Origin: Muntiacus reevesi
Lineage: Eukaryota > Chordata > Mammalia > Artiodactyla > Cervidae
Length of the DNA: 64,000 nucleotides
NCBI RefSeq assembly: GCF_963930625.1
Contig: NC_089259.1
Coordinates: 57,623,532-57,687,531 of the forward strand
Direction: 5' to 3'
The position numbers and the translations under genes were made by a program. The notes beneath the pieces are model-generated. The model did no database searches and had not been told where the DNA came from. It saw only the letters and a list, made by a program, of their open reading frames with translations. Below are positions 47,545 through 57,749 of this stretch, piece by piece; within the stretch, counting starts at the first letter, position 1; each line of letters opens with the position of its first letter.

Positions 47545-47801
47545 AACATCAGTCAGTCTCTTTCTATTTCTGTCTCTCTCTCCACTCTCTGTCTCTCTAC
47601 CTGTCTCATTCTGATCTCACACTTCACGTTAACAAGTCTTTTCTTCCTCATTCTTGAAGAGATTAATCCTGGCTCAAGGGTGGGGGAGGGCTTTGTTTTA
47701 ATAGATACACTATAGATAACATGGTGCACAGAAACTAAAATTATTTGCTTGCTTGTTTGTTTATCTTGAAGTATATTAATTGTCTAATATTCTGTACATA
47801 T

Positions 47802-48020
47802 GAGTTTCCCAGGTGGCTACTAGTGAAGAACCCGCCTGCCAACACGGGAGACATAACAGGTGTGAGTTTGATCCCTGGGTCCACAAGAGCCCCCAGAGAC
47901 GGAAACAGCAGCCCACACCAATATTCTTGCCTGGAGAATCCCATGGACAGAGGAGCCTGGAGGGTTACGGTCCATTGGGTTGCAGAGTCGGACATGACTG
48001 AAGCGACTTAGCATGCACAC
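47802..48020 (+). mobile_element. Bov-tA SINE with 13 bp TSD
   Basis: Sense full-length SINE of the longer-spacer type: head 'gagtttcccaggtggctact', B box 'gagtttgatccc', body 'ttcttgcctggagaatccca' and tail 'gaagcgacttagcatgcaca'. Direct repeats 'attctgtacatat' at 47789-47801 and 48021-48033 are perfect. Confidence 0.96.
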
Positions 48021-48138
48021 ATTCTGTACATATAAAATAAAAAGCTGCTTAAGGTATAATTTCTTTTTCCCCCCTGAGATTTTTAGTTCCATTGGGTCTC
48101 AGTGAAAATACAATGTCAAAACATGATGCCACTTAAGT

Positions 48139-48343
48139 TACTTCAGTCGCTCAGTCCTGTCCGACTCTTTGCGACCCTGAGGGCTGTAGCCCACCAGGGC
48201 CCTCTGTCCATGGGATTCTCCAGGCAAGAATACTGGAGTGGGTTGCCGTTTCCTTCTCCAGAGGATCTTCCCGACCCAGGGGTCGAACCCAGGTCTCCCG
48301 TATTGCAGGCAGACGCTTTAACCTCGGAGCCACCAGGGAAGCA
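48139..48343 (-). mobile_element. Bov-tA SINE
   Basis: Antisense, well-preserved SINE: 'cagtcgctcagtcctgtccg', 'tctccaggcaagaatactgg', 'ggtcgaacccaggtctcccg' (B box complement) and head complement 'gagccaccagggaagc'. It forms an inverted pair with the SINE 118 bases to its left. Confidence 0.94.
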
Positions 48344-48384
48344 CCCTGCAGTGTTTAGTACTTTATGCTATATATAAAATGTTG

Positions 48385-48785
48385 TATAGCAGCTCTCTAG
48401 AGCTCTTTCATTTTGCTTAATTGAAACTTTATGTGTGTTGGTAAGTAACTCTCCCTCTCCCAGTCCCCAGCAACCAGCTTTCTCCTCATTGAATTTATGA
48501 ATTTGGCTAATTTAGAGAACTTATGTAACTGAAATAATGCAATATTTGTCTTTCTGTCACTGGCTTATTTCATATAGCATGATGTCTCAAAATGCATTCA
48601 CATCCCATATTGCCAAGGTTCTTCTTTTTTAAAGGCTGAATAGTATTCCATTGTGTGTATATACCATATTTTATGCATCTCTTCACCTGTCAATGAGCAT
48701 TTAGGTAGTTTCCATAATTTGGAATTAATTATTCCATGTTTGGAATTAATTATCCACTATTGTAAATAGTGCTGTAGCAAAATGG
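48385..48785 (-). mobile_element. Ancient L1M 3' segment (part of an inverted insertion)
   Basis: Antisense L1M 3' end: 'ccccagcaaccagctttctc', 'tgtcactggcttatttcata', 'ctgaatagtattccattgtg', 'tgtatataccatattttatg', 'catctcttcacctgtcaatg' and 'gtaaatagtgctgtagcaaa'. In L1 order it begins almost exactly where the oppositely oriented neighbour (48820-49745) ends. A 20-odd base local duplication ('ttggaattaattattccatg') lies at 48718-48752. Confidence 0.85.
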
Positions 48786-48819
48786 GAGTTCTGAAATTGG
48801 TCTCTGAAATGATTTAATG

Positions 48820-49745
48820 AATATGACATGAAAAGTAAGGACAAGAAAAGCAAAAGTAAGCTAGTGAGAATGCGTCAAGCAGTAAGTTTCTTCACAGCAA
48901 AGGAAACAGCCAAGAGAGTGAAAATACAGCTATTGGGATGGGGAATTTGCAAAGCATATATCTAATAAGAGGAGAATCTCCAGAATATATAAGGAACTTC
49001 AACAACTCAATAGCTAAAAACTAATAACCTGATTTTAAAATGGGCTAAGGACTTTGAGAGTCATTTCTCTGAAAAAGACAGATAACCCAACAGGTATATG
49101 GATAAATGCTAAATATGACTAATCATCAGGGAAATGCAAATAAAAATGACAAAGAGATATAATCTCATAACTGGAAGGATGGTTATTATTAAAAAACCAA
49201 AGGCAGTAGGTGTTGGCCTAGATGTGGAGAAATTGAAACCTGGGCACACTGTCAGGAATTCAAGCTGGTGTAAGCTCTATGGAAAACAGTATAGAGGTTC
49301 CTCAAAAAATTAAAAGTAGGATTACCTTGTGCTGTGCTTGGCTCTGTCTGACTCTTTGCGACCCCGTGGACTGTAGCCCACCAGGCTCCTCTGTCCATGG
49401 AATTCTCCAGGCAAGAAAACTGGAGTGGGTTGCCATGTCCTCCTGCAGGGGATCTTCCCAACCCAGGGATCAAACCCAGGTCTCCTGCATTATACACAAA
49501 TTCTTTACTGTCTGATCCACCACGGAAGCCCAAGAATACTGGAGTGAGTAGCCTATCCCTTCTCCAGGGGAACTTCCCAACCCAGGAATCAAACTGGCGT
49601 CTCCTGCATTGCAGGCAGTTTCTTTACCAGCTGAGCTACCTGGGAAGCCCAGAACTACCTTATGACCCAGCAGTTCCACTTCTGTGTATTTATCCAAAAG
49701 ATTTGAACAGTGCATCATATTGAATGTGCGCAACAAATGTTCCAA
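48820..49745 (+). mobile_element. Ancient L1M ORF2-end segment, inverted relative to its 3' part
   Basis: Sense L1M: 'tctaataagaggagaatctc', 'caacaactcaatagctaaaa', 'aatcatcagggaaatgcaaa', 'gatgtggagaaattgaaacc' and 'tctatggaaaacagtataga'. It continues after the SINE dimer with 'cttatgacccagcagttcca' and ends at 'atttatccaaaagatttgaa'. The dimeric SINE at 49329-49650 splits it. Confidence 0.87.
49329..49650 (-). mobile_element. Dimeric Bov-tA SINE nested in L1M
   Basis: Antisense unit with two tRNA-like heads: in sense order a head with partial body, then the junction 'tccagtattcttgggcttcc', then a full Bov-tA. The same junction occurs at 59950 and 62970. Flanking 'aggattacctt' (49318-49328) and 'agaactacctt' (49651-49661) are an imperfect TSD; deleting the insert restores the L1 reading 'taccttatgacccagcag'. 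Confidence 0.9.
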
Positions 49746-52356
49746 TACTTTTCAGACTCAGAGAAACTCTGAAATCATTATTAATTATTCACTCAGGAAT
49801 AAACTAATTTTTCTATAATGTAATCAATCCACTATAAACTTTTTTTTAGAAACACTGAATACTATCAAAGAAAGCACAGTAAGATATTTATCTTTCCATC
49901 TCTGTAAAGCAACACAGGGTGACTGATTGGAATTAAAATTTTGTATCAAATGAAAATACTGCTGGAGTTATATTCCTTCACTTGAAAATGGAGACAATAT
50001 TACTCTACCTATTTAATTGTAGTGGGATATATATTTTTTAAAACATTTTAAAAATGATGAATTCTAAGTAAAAATGAAGGCAACACGGATAAGGAGACAA
50101 AGAGGGAAGCAGAGAGAGAGAGTAGAAGAAAGTGACAGGAAAAGGAAAAAAAAGATTCTTTTTTTTTTTTTAAAAAGATTCTTTTATGAAGATCTGACTT
50201 CTTAAAATTAGGTGTGCTTGGATGGTTTCATATTATTAATACTGATATTTAATATTCAAATTCATACTCATATGCACATAAAAGTCATCTTTTGTTAGAC
50301 TCTTGAATGCAATTCTCCATCTTGCAAACAGGAAAATTATTTTATCTTGCCTTTTTAGCATGTGTGTCTAAGCTTTTAACCACCTGACACTTTCAAAAGA
50401 AGAGTGCAAGCATTCATACTTCAACAAGAATTTTTAGCTTATGTTAATTTAATACCTTTTGAATTATGCCATACCTTTGCATGTTTCTTATATCTTGCTT
50501 TTTTGAAGGTCTCATTTATTTATTTTGTATTATAGTTTCTATAGCAACCGATTACTTGACTATTTGGTTTTATGGCTTTTTGATAAGGCTATCTCCAAAT
50601 TACAGCATGTCTAGAACTTGTTGGATCATAATTTAACTTTCACTGTGAAGAAACAACATATTAGTCCCATCTTGGCAGATTTATATTGGCTTCCTCTTTC
50701 AACTAGAATGATCTCCAAGCTATTAATTCTAGAGGATTTTATTTTTCTTCTGGTGATTAAATGGGCTAGAATCCCCAAATCTTTTAGGATGTCCAGAGGA
50801 AAATATCATCTCTACAACCTTTCCCTTATGATGAATGCTTTTACGAATTATGGTGTTTTCAACTAGAAAATGCATGTTTAAAGACTTGTTGCTGCTGCTA
50901 CTTTTTCCATTTACTTTGGAAGGCTAAAATTCATTATATAAAAACTAAGAATATTGGTCATCAGATTTTTGAAAAGCTGTCTACTGCTTGAGAGAATACC
51001 TGCTTTTTATATTCATTATCAAAATAGATTGTGCTGAGTGATTATTTCAGTTCAATGGACTTACTTAATTGCCCAATCTTAACTTCAATCTAAATTGCAT
51101 TAGTGATACTATTGTTTGAAATGATATAGACACTTAAGCAATGCAGGTATTGGGCTCCAACTCCTGTGGAGATGAAAATCTGCTCAAGGTTCTACATCAA
51201 CAAATTCAGTCATTAGCAGATTGCATATTATTGTATTGTTTATTGAAAAAATTTGCCAATAAGTAGACCGATGCAATTCAAACCCTTATTGTGTTGTTCA
51301 GGATCATCTGTATATATTTAGTCTCAATATACAGAAAACAATATATCTGAAATGTAAGTTATGTGGAGCTGAGGGAAGCACCAAACTGTTGAGCTCATGA
51401 AACCCTGTTTATATTCAGATTTATCTATATCAACCACACTAAAGCATGGATTTGTAGACTTACTTTTTATGAGCGCTAACCACATTTTTTACTCTGGCTG
51501 TTTCAGTGTATTCATGGGCTTCATTTACTTTCTCTTTGAGCCCATTTAAATAAACATTTAGAGATACTGTTGACAAAATATGACTCTATTTTAGGATAAT
51601 GATTTAATTCAAATAAGGATGAAAGTTGTCTAACTTTTCCTCAGAGATTGCCAAAGGAAGATAAACAAGTGAGAGAAAATAAATGGAATTACAAACAAGG
51701 CTGGACCTCAGTATTGGCTTGGGGGAAAAGAAAAAAAAAAAAAAGATTGTTAAATATACTTAATTTCTAGCTGCCTTTTCATGATGGAAAAAAATGACAG
51801 CTTTCCTTTCATGATTATGCTATTAGTAAATATTGCAATATTTCCTCAAACATCATAACAGCAAAATGGATTTGATATTTTATCTGAAAAATTGGTTCAA
51901 GATCCTATTTAGTTTGGATATGAGACATATTTCAGTTTGACCCAGTTTTGTTGTTGTTGTTGTTATTTTTTATTTCTCTAAGTGAGCACAGTGCTTCTTT
52001 TTCCATTCTATCTGGGGAAGTAATATATGTGATTATTTAAAATGGAGGCAGAGGTGTCAGTTTTGCATTCTTGTATATCATTCTGTTACTTTCTCTATTT
52101 TGTTTTGTTCTCATTGCTGTCCCAATTTTGACATGGATAGCTGCTCGCTCACTCTGTAGCTATTCCTTTTCTGGATATATTGGACAAGGCTCCCTTGATA
52201 GAAGGCTGACCCATCTCATTGGATGTCACAGAGAAATTAATATTGGGCAAGGTTTATATCCCTTTGCTATTTCTTCACTTTTTTCTATACAGCAGAAAGG
52301 AAAATTTTATAGTTCAGACTTTACTGAAGTTTGGGGAAACTACGAAATTAATTTAT
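49746..52356. other. Unassigned AT-rich sequence
   Basis: No gene. 50100-50190 is purine-rich with A and T runs and a duplicated 'aaaagattcttt'. A-run at 51728-51744, (TTG)n at 51950-51964. A 101-codon hydrophobic frame at 52071-52376 has no support. Confidence 0.4.
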
Positions 52357-52718
52357 TGTTGTCATTTAATTGTTAAGTTGTGTCTGAGTCTTTTGTGACC
52401 TTATAAACTGTAGCCCAAAAGGCTCCTCTGTCCATGGGATTTTTCAGGCAAAATACTGGAGTGGGTTGCCACTTCCTTCTTCAGGGAATTTTCCCCCCTA
52501 GGGATCGAACCTGCATCTCCTGATTGACAGGCAGATTCTTTACCACTAAGCCATCTGGGATGCCCATTAAATCACAGTCCATGGAATTCTCCAGGCCAGA
52601 ATACTGGAGTGAGGAGCCTTTCCCTTCTCCAGGGGAACTCCCCAACCCAGGGATCGAACACAGGTCTCCTGCATTGCAGGCAGATTCTTTACCAACTGAG
52701 TTATCAGAGAAGCCCAGA
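52357..52718 (-). mobile_element. Two adjacent antisense Bov-tA SINEs
   Basis: Left copy 52357-52567 is full length ('gtttaattgttaagttgtgt'-like tail to head complement 'gccatctgggatgccc'). Right copy 52573-52718 carries head and body but stops at 'cacagtccatggaattctcc'. The junction differs from the dimer family at 49329, so I read this as one SINE next to or inside another. Confidence 0.9.
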
Positions 52719-53558
52719 ATTACTATGCAGATACTGAAAAAGGAGCTATATGTCAAATACCATTTATTTTATGATCTAGGTAAGTTGAATTATTGAAGCT
52801 AGACTATTAGTCTCTTGAGTACCTTCATTGCAAACCTTGTACATGTCTCCAGGTTTGCCTGAGAGCTCTCTGGAATTACATTCTTATGATCTCAGAAAGC
52901 TCCACTCAACATACAGACCACTTTATCAGCTTGCTAATGCTTTTTAATTCCTTCATCTCACAGTACATTTCTCTTAGTTATTTGTTTTAGAGTTTTCCTC
53001 AAGGCCCTCCAAAATAATTCTTGACGTCTGATAAAACAGTCATGGATTGGTGTATCCCAAATATATCTACCATTTAAACAAGTACAGCTGTATTTAGGTC
53101 ATTGTATTCTGCCTATAGTCCTGAAAGTAGATAGTTTGAGAGATACAGATACATAAATACATACAGCACACAAAACAACCCCAACCCTAACACATACCTA
53201 CCTACACACATACATATACACCAGTCTAGTTCCTTCATATGAAAGTTAGAAAATTGGTCAAAAACCAATGAAACATAAGAATCAGAATAGAGACTTTTGG
53301 GAGGACTTGGTAAACGAGAAGCAACCCAATTCCTAAACCATATTGTAATTCCCTTGCCAGACAAATAATCCCCTCTAACTCTGTTACAGGCAGATGCTCC
53401 TGTCTGATTGGAGGATGTGGAATGATACAGCCTGAGACAAGTCCTTTTCAAGGGAAAGAAAACTGTCCTCATGACTCATCTATATCAACCATCTTTTTAA
53501 CACCTAAACATTCATGTAAATCTTATTGTGGTCTAAGACCTACAAGTAAGCTATTCTG
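52719..53558. other. Unassigned sequence
   Basis: No gene. 53130-53225 is a degenerate ACATAC-type tract. Confidence 0.4.
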
Positions 53559-53778
53559 TTGTTGTTGTTTAGTTGTTCAGTCACGTCTGACTCTTTTGCA
53601 ACCCCATGGACTGTAGCCTGCCAGGCTCCTCTTTCCTAAGGATTTTCCAGGCAAGATTACGAAAGTGGGTTGCCATTTCGTCTCCAGGGGATATTCCCTA
53701 CCCAGGGATTGAACCCACATCTCCATGTCTCCTGTGTTGCCAGCTGACTCATTATCGCTGATCCGCCTGGGAAGCCCA
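53559..53778 (-). mobile_element. Bov-tA SINE
   Basis: Antisense, (TTG)n-like tail at the left, body 'gcaaccccatggactgtagc', longer-spacer head ('cacatctccatgtctcctgt') and head complement 'gatccgcctgggaagccc'. Confidence 0.93.
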
Positions 53779-54591
53779 GAGTTAAGATATACAATTTTAT
53801 ATGTTCTCCTCTGATGGCTAATAAAGTCAGCAGAGTTTCAACTAGTCTAACTCCTAATCAATATTTAGGAACAGATAGCTTACTTAAATCCACAGAGAGT
53901 AAAGTTAGAATTCCTGAAAAATGAAGTAAGATTTTAGTAATAAGCATATCTTTAACAGCTTCAGTTTTGAATCAATGTGTACCTGAGATGTTTTATGAAA
54001 GAAATCATTTTAATCTGAAATTTTATCTAGCAAGGTGACAAAGATATCATACCATAAATGAGGCCATACTGATATAAAGAAAGGCTTGAGTTAATAAATA
54101 AATGGAGGATGAGAGACAAATCTTCCTTGTAGTAGAATTGCAAATACATTGAGTAGTACACAGCTTTCATGGAAGAGGAGGATAAACTCCCACTCCTCAA
54201 GTTTGAGATGTGTGTAGTGAATTGACGCCTAAGAAGACAATATGGGAAGTTGGGGGGGTGGGGGGTGGGTATAAGCAATGAGAAAACCTGGAAAACATTA
54301 ACCTAGCTAGGTGATCAAGGTCAACATCACTATCATTATTAATACTACTAATTAAGTTAATAGTGTGTGTCATTGTTAGGATGGAATAAAGTGGGACTTT
54401 ATATAGGTTTCCTCCATAAAATTCATAACTCAAGCCTGTCTATGAGGGGTAAAAATCCAGATAAATTCCAACTGAGGACCAGTTGGAATATTCAAAAAAT
54501 ACCAAAATTCCTCAAATCTTCCAGAGTCATCAAAAACAGGGAAAATCTGCCAAACTGTCACAGCCAGGAAGAGGCTAAGGAGGTGTAATTC
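53779..54591. other. Unassigned; contains a G-rich tract
   Basis: No gene. 54252-54269 holds G-runs of 7, 6 and 3 separated by single T, sufficient for a four-run G-quadruplex. Confidence 0.45.
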
Positions 54592-54620
54592 TGTACCATC
54601 TGAGCCACAAGGGAAGCCCA
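54592..54620 (-). mobile_element. Bov-tA SINE head scrap
   Basis: Only 'taccatctgagccacaaggg' and 'aagccc' remain, the complement of a Bov-tA 5' end. Too short to be sure. Confidence 0.5.
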
Positions 54621-55193
54621 AGGAGATGTACAACAACATCTAAATATCATGTAGCATCCTGGATGGAATCTTGAACAGAAACATATATTTGTATACATAT
54701 CTATATATATATGATAATAACTGAGAAAAATTGAATAAAGTAGAGAGTTTAGTTAATTATATTACTGGCTTGGCATGCATTGTGTCAGTCAGAGAGCTTC
54801 AGCTGAGAAGGTCAATGGGAGACCTGGCCTGCAACCTCAGACCTTGCCATAGCAAGCAAAATTTGTGAAGTACCGCCTCAAGCTTAAGCACAAAGCAAGG
54901 CTTGTTAAAGAAGAGATATACTCTCAGAGGGAGAGTGGGCTGTTTCTGCGAGGTGAAACCAGCATTCCTATATGGGCTTAAGAGTGCTTATAAAAAGTTA
55001 TTCTGCCAGGAGACATTGGGTGCGTGTCATGGGGGAGTCAGGTGTGATGATGGGTGAGTGATGGAAGGTCACTATTTGATCGACTGTCTGGAGTTCTTTA
55101 GCAAGTTATCATTATTGTACATGCCTCACCTTTGAGTGATTAAGAAATGCCCACCCCAGGGAGGACAAAACCACGTGTAGATTTTATTATAAT

Positions 55194-55387
55194 GTGGTGG
55201 CTCAGAAGGTAAAGAATCCGCCAGCAATGTGGGAGGCCTGGGTTCGATCCCTGGGTTGGGAAGATGCCCTGGAGGAGGGCATGGCAGCCCACTCCAGTAT
55301 GCTTGCCTGGACAGAGGAGCCTGGCAGGCTACAGTCCCTGGAGTCACAAGGAGTCGGATATGACTGAGTGGCTAAGCACACACACAT
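55194..55387 (+). mobile_element. Bov-tA SINE, 5' end shortened
   Basis: Starts at 'gtggtggctcagaaggtaaa', lacking the first bases of the head. Intact B box 'gggttcgatccc', body 'ggagggcatggcagcccact', and a missing 'gagaatcccatg' segment before 'gacagaggagcctggcaggc'. Short (CA)n tail. Confidence 0.92.
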
Positions 55388-55526
55388 AACGAGCCTGGGG
55401 TTACTAGAGGTGATATGCCTCTCTGGTCTTGGCGTGTGCAGCTGGGGAAGTTCTCTTGTATCCCATGCTCCCTCTTTATCAGGCTAAGTTGCCCACTGCC
55501 TGGTCATAGTTTCTGAGAACAGGTAA

Positions 55527-55708
55527 AGGTCTCCAGATGGTTGGAGCCTAACAGGACTGATCCCCTCTTGTCTTTAGCCACCATCACCTCTTTGCTGTTA
55601 CTGTCAAGGGAGGTTCTCCAGATGATTTGGGCTTAGCTTAATTATTTCCCTCTTTATTATTTTTGTTTGTTTTTTCACCTCTGTCATCTCCTTGCTGCTA
55701 ATGTCTAA
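55527..55708 (+). repeat. Two-copy tandem duplication (~85-100 bp unit)
   Basis: Unit 1 (55527-55610): 'aggtctccagatggttggag' ... 'catcacctctttgctgttac'. Unit 2 (55611-55708): 'aggttctccagatgatttgg' ... 'tcatctccttgctgctaatg'. The start and end blocks match well; the middle of unit 2 has a T-rich expansion. Confidence 0.65.
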
Positions 55709-56816
55709 ACAACTACCTAACAATTACAGTGGTCTAACATCAGTTCATCACTGTAGCAAATGTACTATGCTAGTATCAATTGTTAATAACAGGAAAACTG
55801 TGTGCTGGGTATAAATGAACTGTGTATTATCTCAATTGTTTTTCCTGTAAATATAAAGCTGTCCTAAAAATAGTTAAAAGTGTCCAAAATATGTTACTAC
55901 AGCTTTAAAATCTTTATCACCAGTTTTCAAATTTTCTGTAAGATAGTCTTTTTAAAAACCTAATACCTCCTATTTTCCAGTGGAGCATAAAAATTTACCT
56001 ATTCAAATTTCAAATCATCTATGTTTGTGTGCCAACTAGAAATCACCTTGTGTTGCTTGTTAAAATCAAAATTCTTTACCTTTTTTGAGTCCAGTTCTAG
56101 TCTTACTTCCTCTATGAAATCTCTCATTATTTCAAATCTGGTTTCCCACTTCAATTGAGCTTTTGATGAATGTATTCTTGCTTGGTGTACACAGACCTTT
56201 TTTTTTTTTTCTTTTATTGCAGCCTCACACATCTATTATAGCTTTGCATCTAGTGGATGCTCACCATATGCTTATGAATTGAATTGAATTTTAATATGAG
56301 TAAAAATTATACAATTGTCTTGTATAATGAACACCCTTGTTTTGTTCACCACAACCTGATTTATAGTTCTCTTGACTTCTCTTATGGAATAAAGTTGTTC
56401 AGGGAGATAAGCAATGGATTTTATTTCCTGTGCTATCTTTTTCTCTACATTAGCACAAAGATGAATTTACAGTAGGCTCTTGATTATTAATCATTGACTG
56501 ATTACCAAATAAGTAAATAAATATTCAGAAACAATGAGCATGTTTGATTCAAGATACAGTGTTAATGTAACTGGGATAAAACTGATTGGGTGGAATTCCT
56601 GGAGAAAAAAAATGTAGTATTCAATAAATTGACATCATGACTGCCTATTAGCAATTCAAATTTAGTTGCGAAAGTATGACTTAATATATCTATATTACCT
56701 TATGAAGTAAAGCAAGTATGTCAATAAAATGCCAATATCAAATTCTGCATAAAATCAAAATCAGAAAATTGTAGCCTATCAAAGATATTTATTTTGTTTG
56801 TTTTTGTTTCATGTTG
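55709..56816. other. Unassigned AT-rich sequence
   Basis: No gene. A T-run lies at 56199-56210. Confidence 0.4.
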
Positions 56817-56946
56817 GGTTTTTTTTTTTTTTTTTTTTTTGGCAACACCCCATGCCTTGTGTGGTTTTAGTTCCCAGACCAGGGGTTGAACCCGGATCCT
56901 TGACAGTGAGAGCACAGAGTCCTAACTACTAGACCTCCAGGGAATT
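56817..56946 (-). mobile_element. CHR-type artiodactyl SINE
   Basis: Antisense: (T)22 at 56819-56840 complements the A-tail. It is followed by 'ggcaacaccccatgccttgt', 'gttttagttcccagaccagg', the B box complement 'ggttgaacccggatccttga' and head complement 'agacctccagggaatt'. Confidence 0.9.
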
Positions 56947-57749
56947 AACTATCAAGTTTTACATATCATTTATCTTCAAATAATTTGAAGTTAATCTACA
57001 TAAGCTGCTGTCTTTCAAATTGTAATGTAAAAATTAGTACTGAGAAAGAAACATTTTTCTCTCATACCTTTGTATCAAAAATTTCATACTCCACCCTGCT
57101 TTACCATATTCTTTCTTCTGCCTTCAAGTTGGTTATGTCTGAAAGGAATAAAGGATTATTAGGAAAATAAATTATTTGTGAGTTAAGAATACTTTTTATT
57201 CATTACCCATTGAGTGATCAGTTTTAACATGATAGATATGCTTTTGTAACAAGTCCACTAGCAAAGGGGCATAAACCACATAAGTGAAATGAGAGTTGGC
57301 AGAGTAAATCCAGGAGGTCAGTTAATTAAAAAAAAAATAAGGAAAGAAGAGGATATTTCAAGGTCCACATGAACTTAACCCAGTGAATGAAAAGTTATAA
57401 TAGTGTGATATTCAGTGATTAATTACATCATCCTAAATCAGCAAGTTTTTTAAAAACCTTAATGTTTTCATTGCCAGTGAGGAGTTAAGAGCAATTATGC
57501 TAACAGTTTGTTTTAAACTGTTTTGAAAGAAAATCAAGATAAACAAAAAGTAGTAGAAGAAGGAAAATAAGGACAATAAGAAATAAACTAATGAGATAGA
57601 AAAAAAAATCATATAGAATAGCAAAAGTGATAAAATTTAGTTCTTGAAAACACCGACTGAAAAAGTCTAGGGAGAAGGGTTAAAAACAGAGGGGAAAAAT
57701 GAGAAAATGCAAGTTAAACAAAATCAGAAATAAAAGCAGGCCCTAAAAC
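56947..57749. other. Unassigned AT-rich sequence
   Basis: No gene. The right half may already belong to the ancient L1 that follows. Confidence 0.4.

Larger units (their letters stand above)
54771..55708 (+). repeat. Candidate LTR-class segment, unclassified
   Basis: More GC-rich and evenly composed than its AT-rich flanks, with 'tgcttataaaaagtta' (a TATA-like box) at about 54985 and a tandem duplication near the right end. A Bov-tA inserted inside it at 55194-55387. I do not recognise a consensus. An old or lineage-specific ERV LTR is one explanation; ordinary unique sequence is the other. Confidence 0.35.

Noticed and set aside
52071..52376. 101-codon frame with a hydrophobic N-terminus resembling a signal or membrane segment
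   Set aside because: T-rich DNA encodes hydrophobic residues by default, and the frame runs into an antisense SINE at its end.
52357..52718. Fourth member of the dimeric SINE family
   Set aside because: The junction between the two units is at a different position from the other three, so it is more likely two neighbouring insertions.
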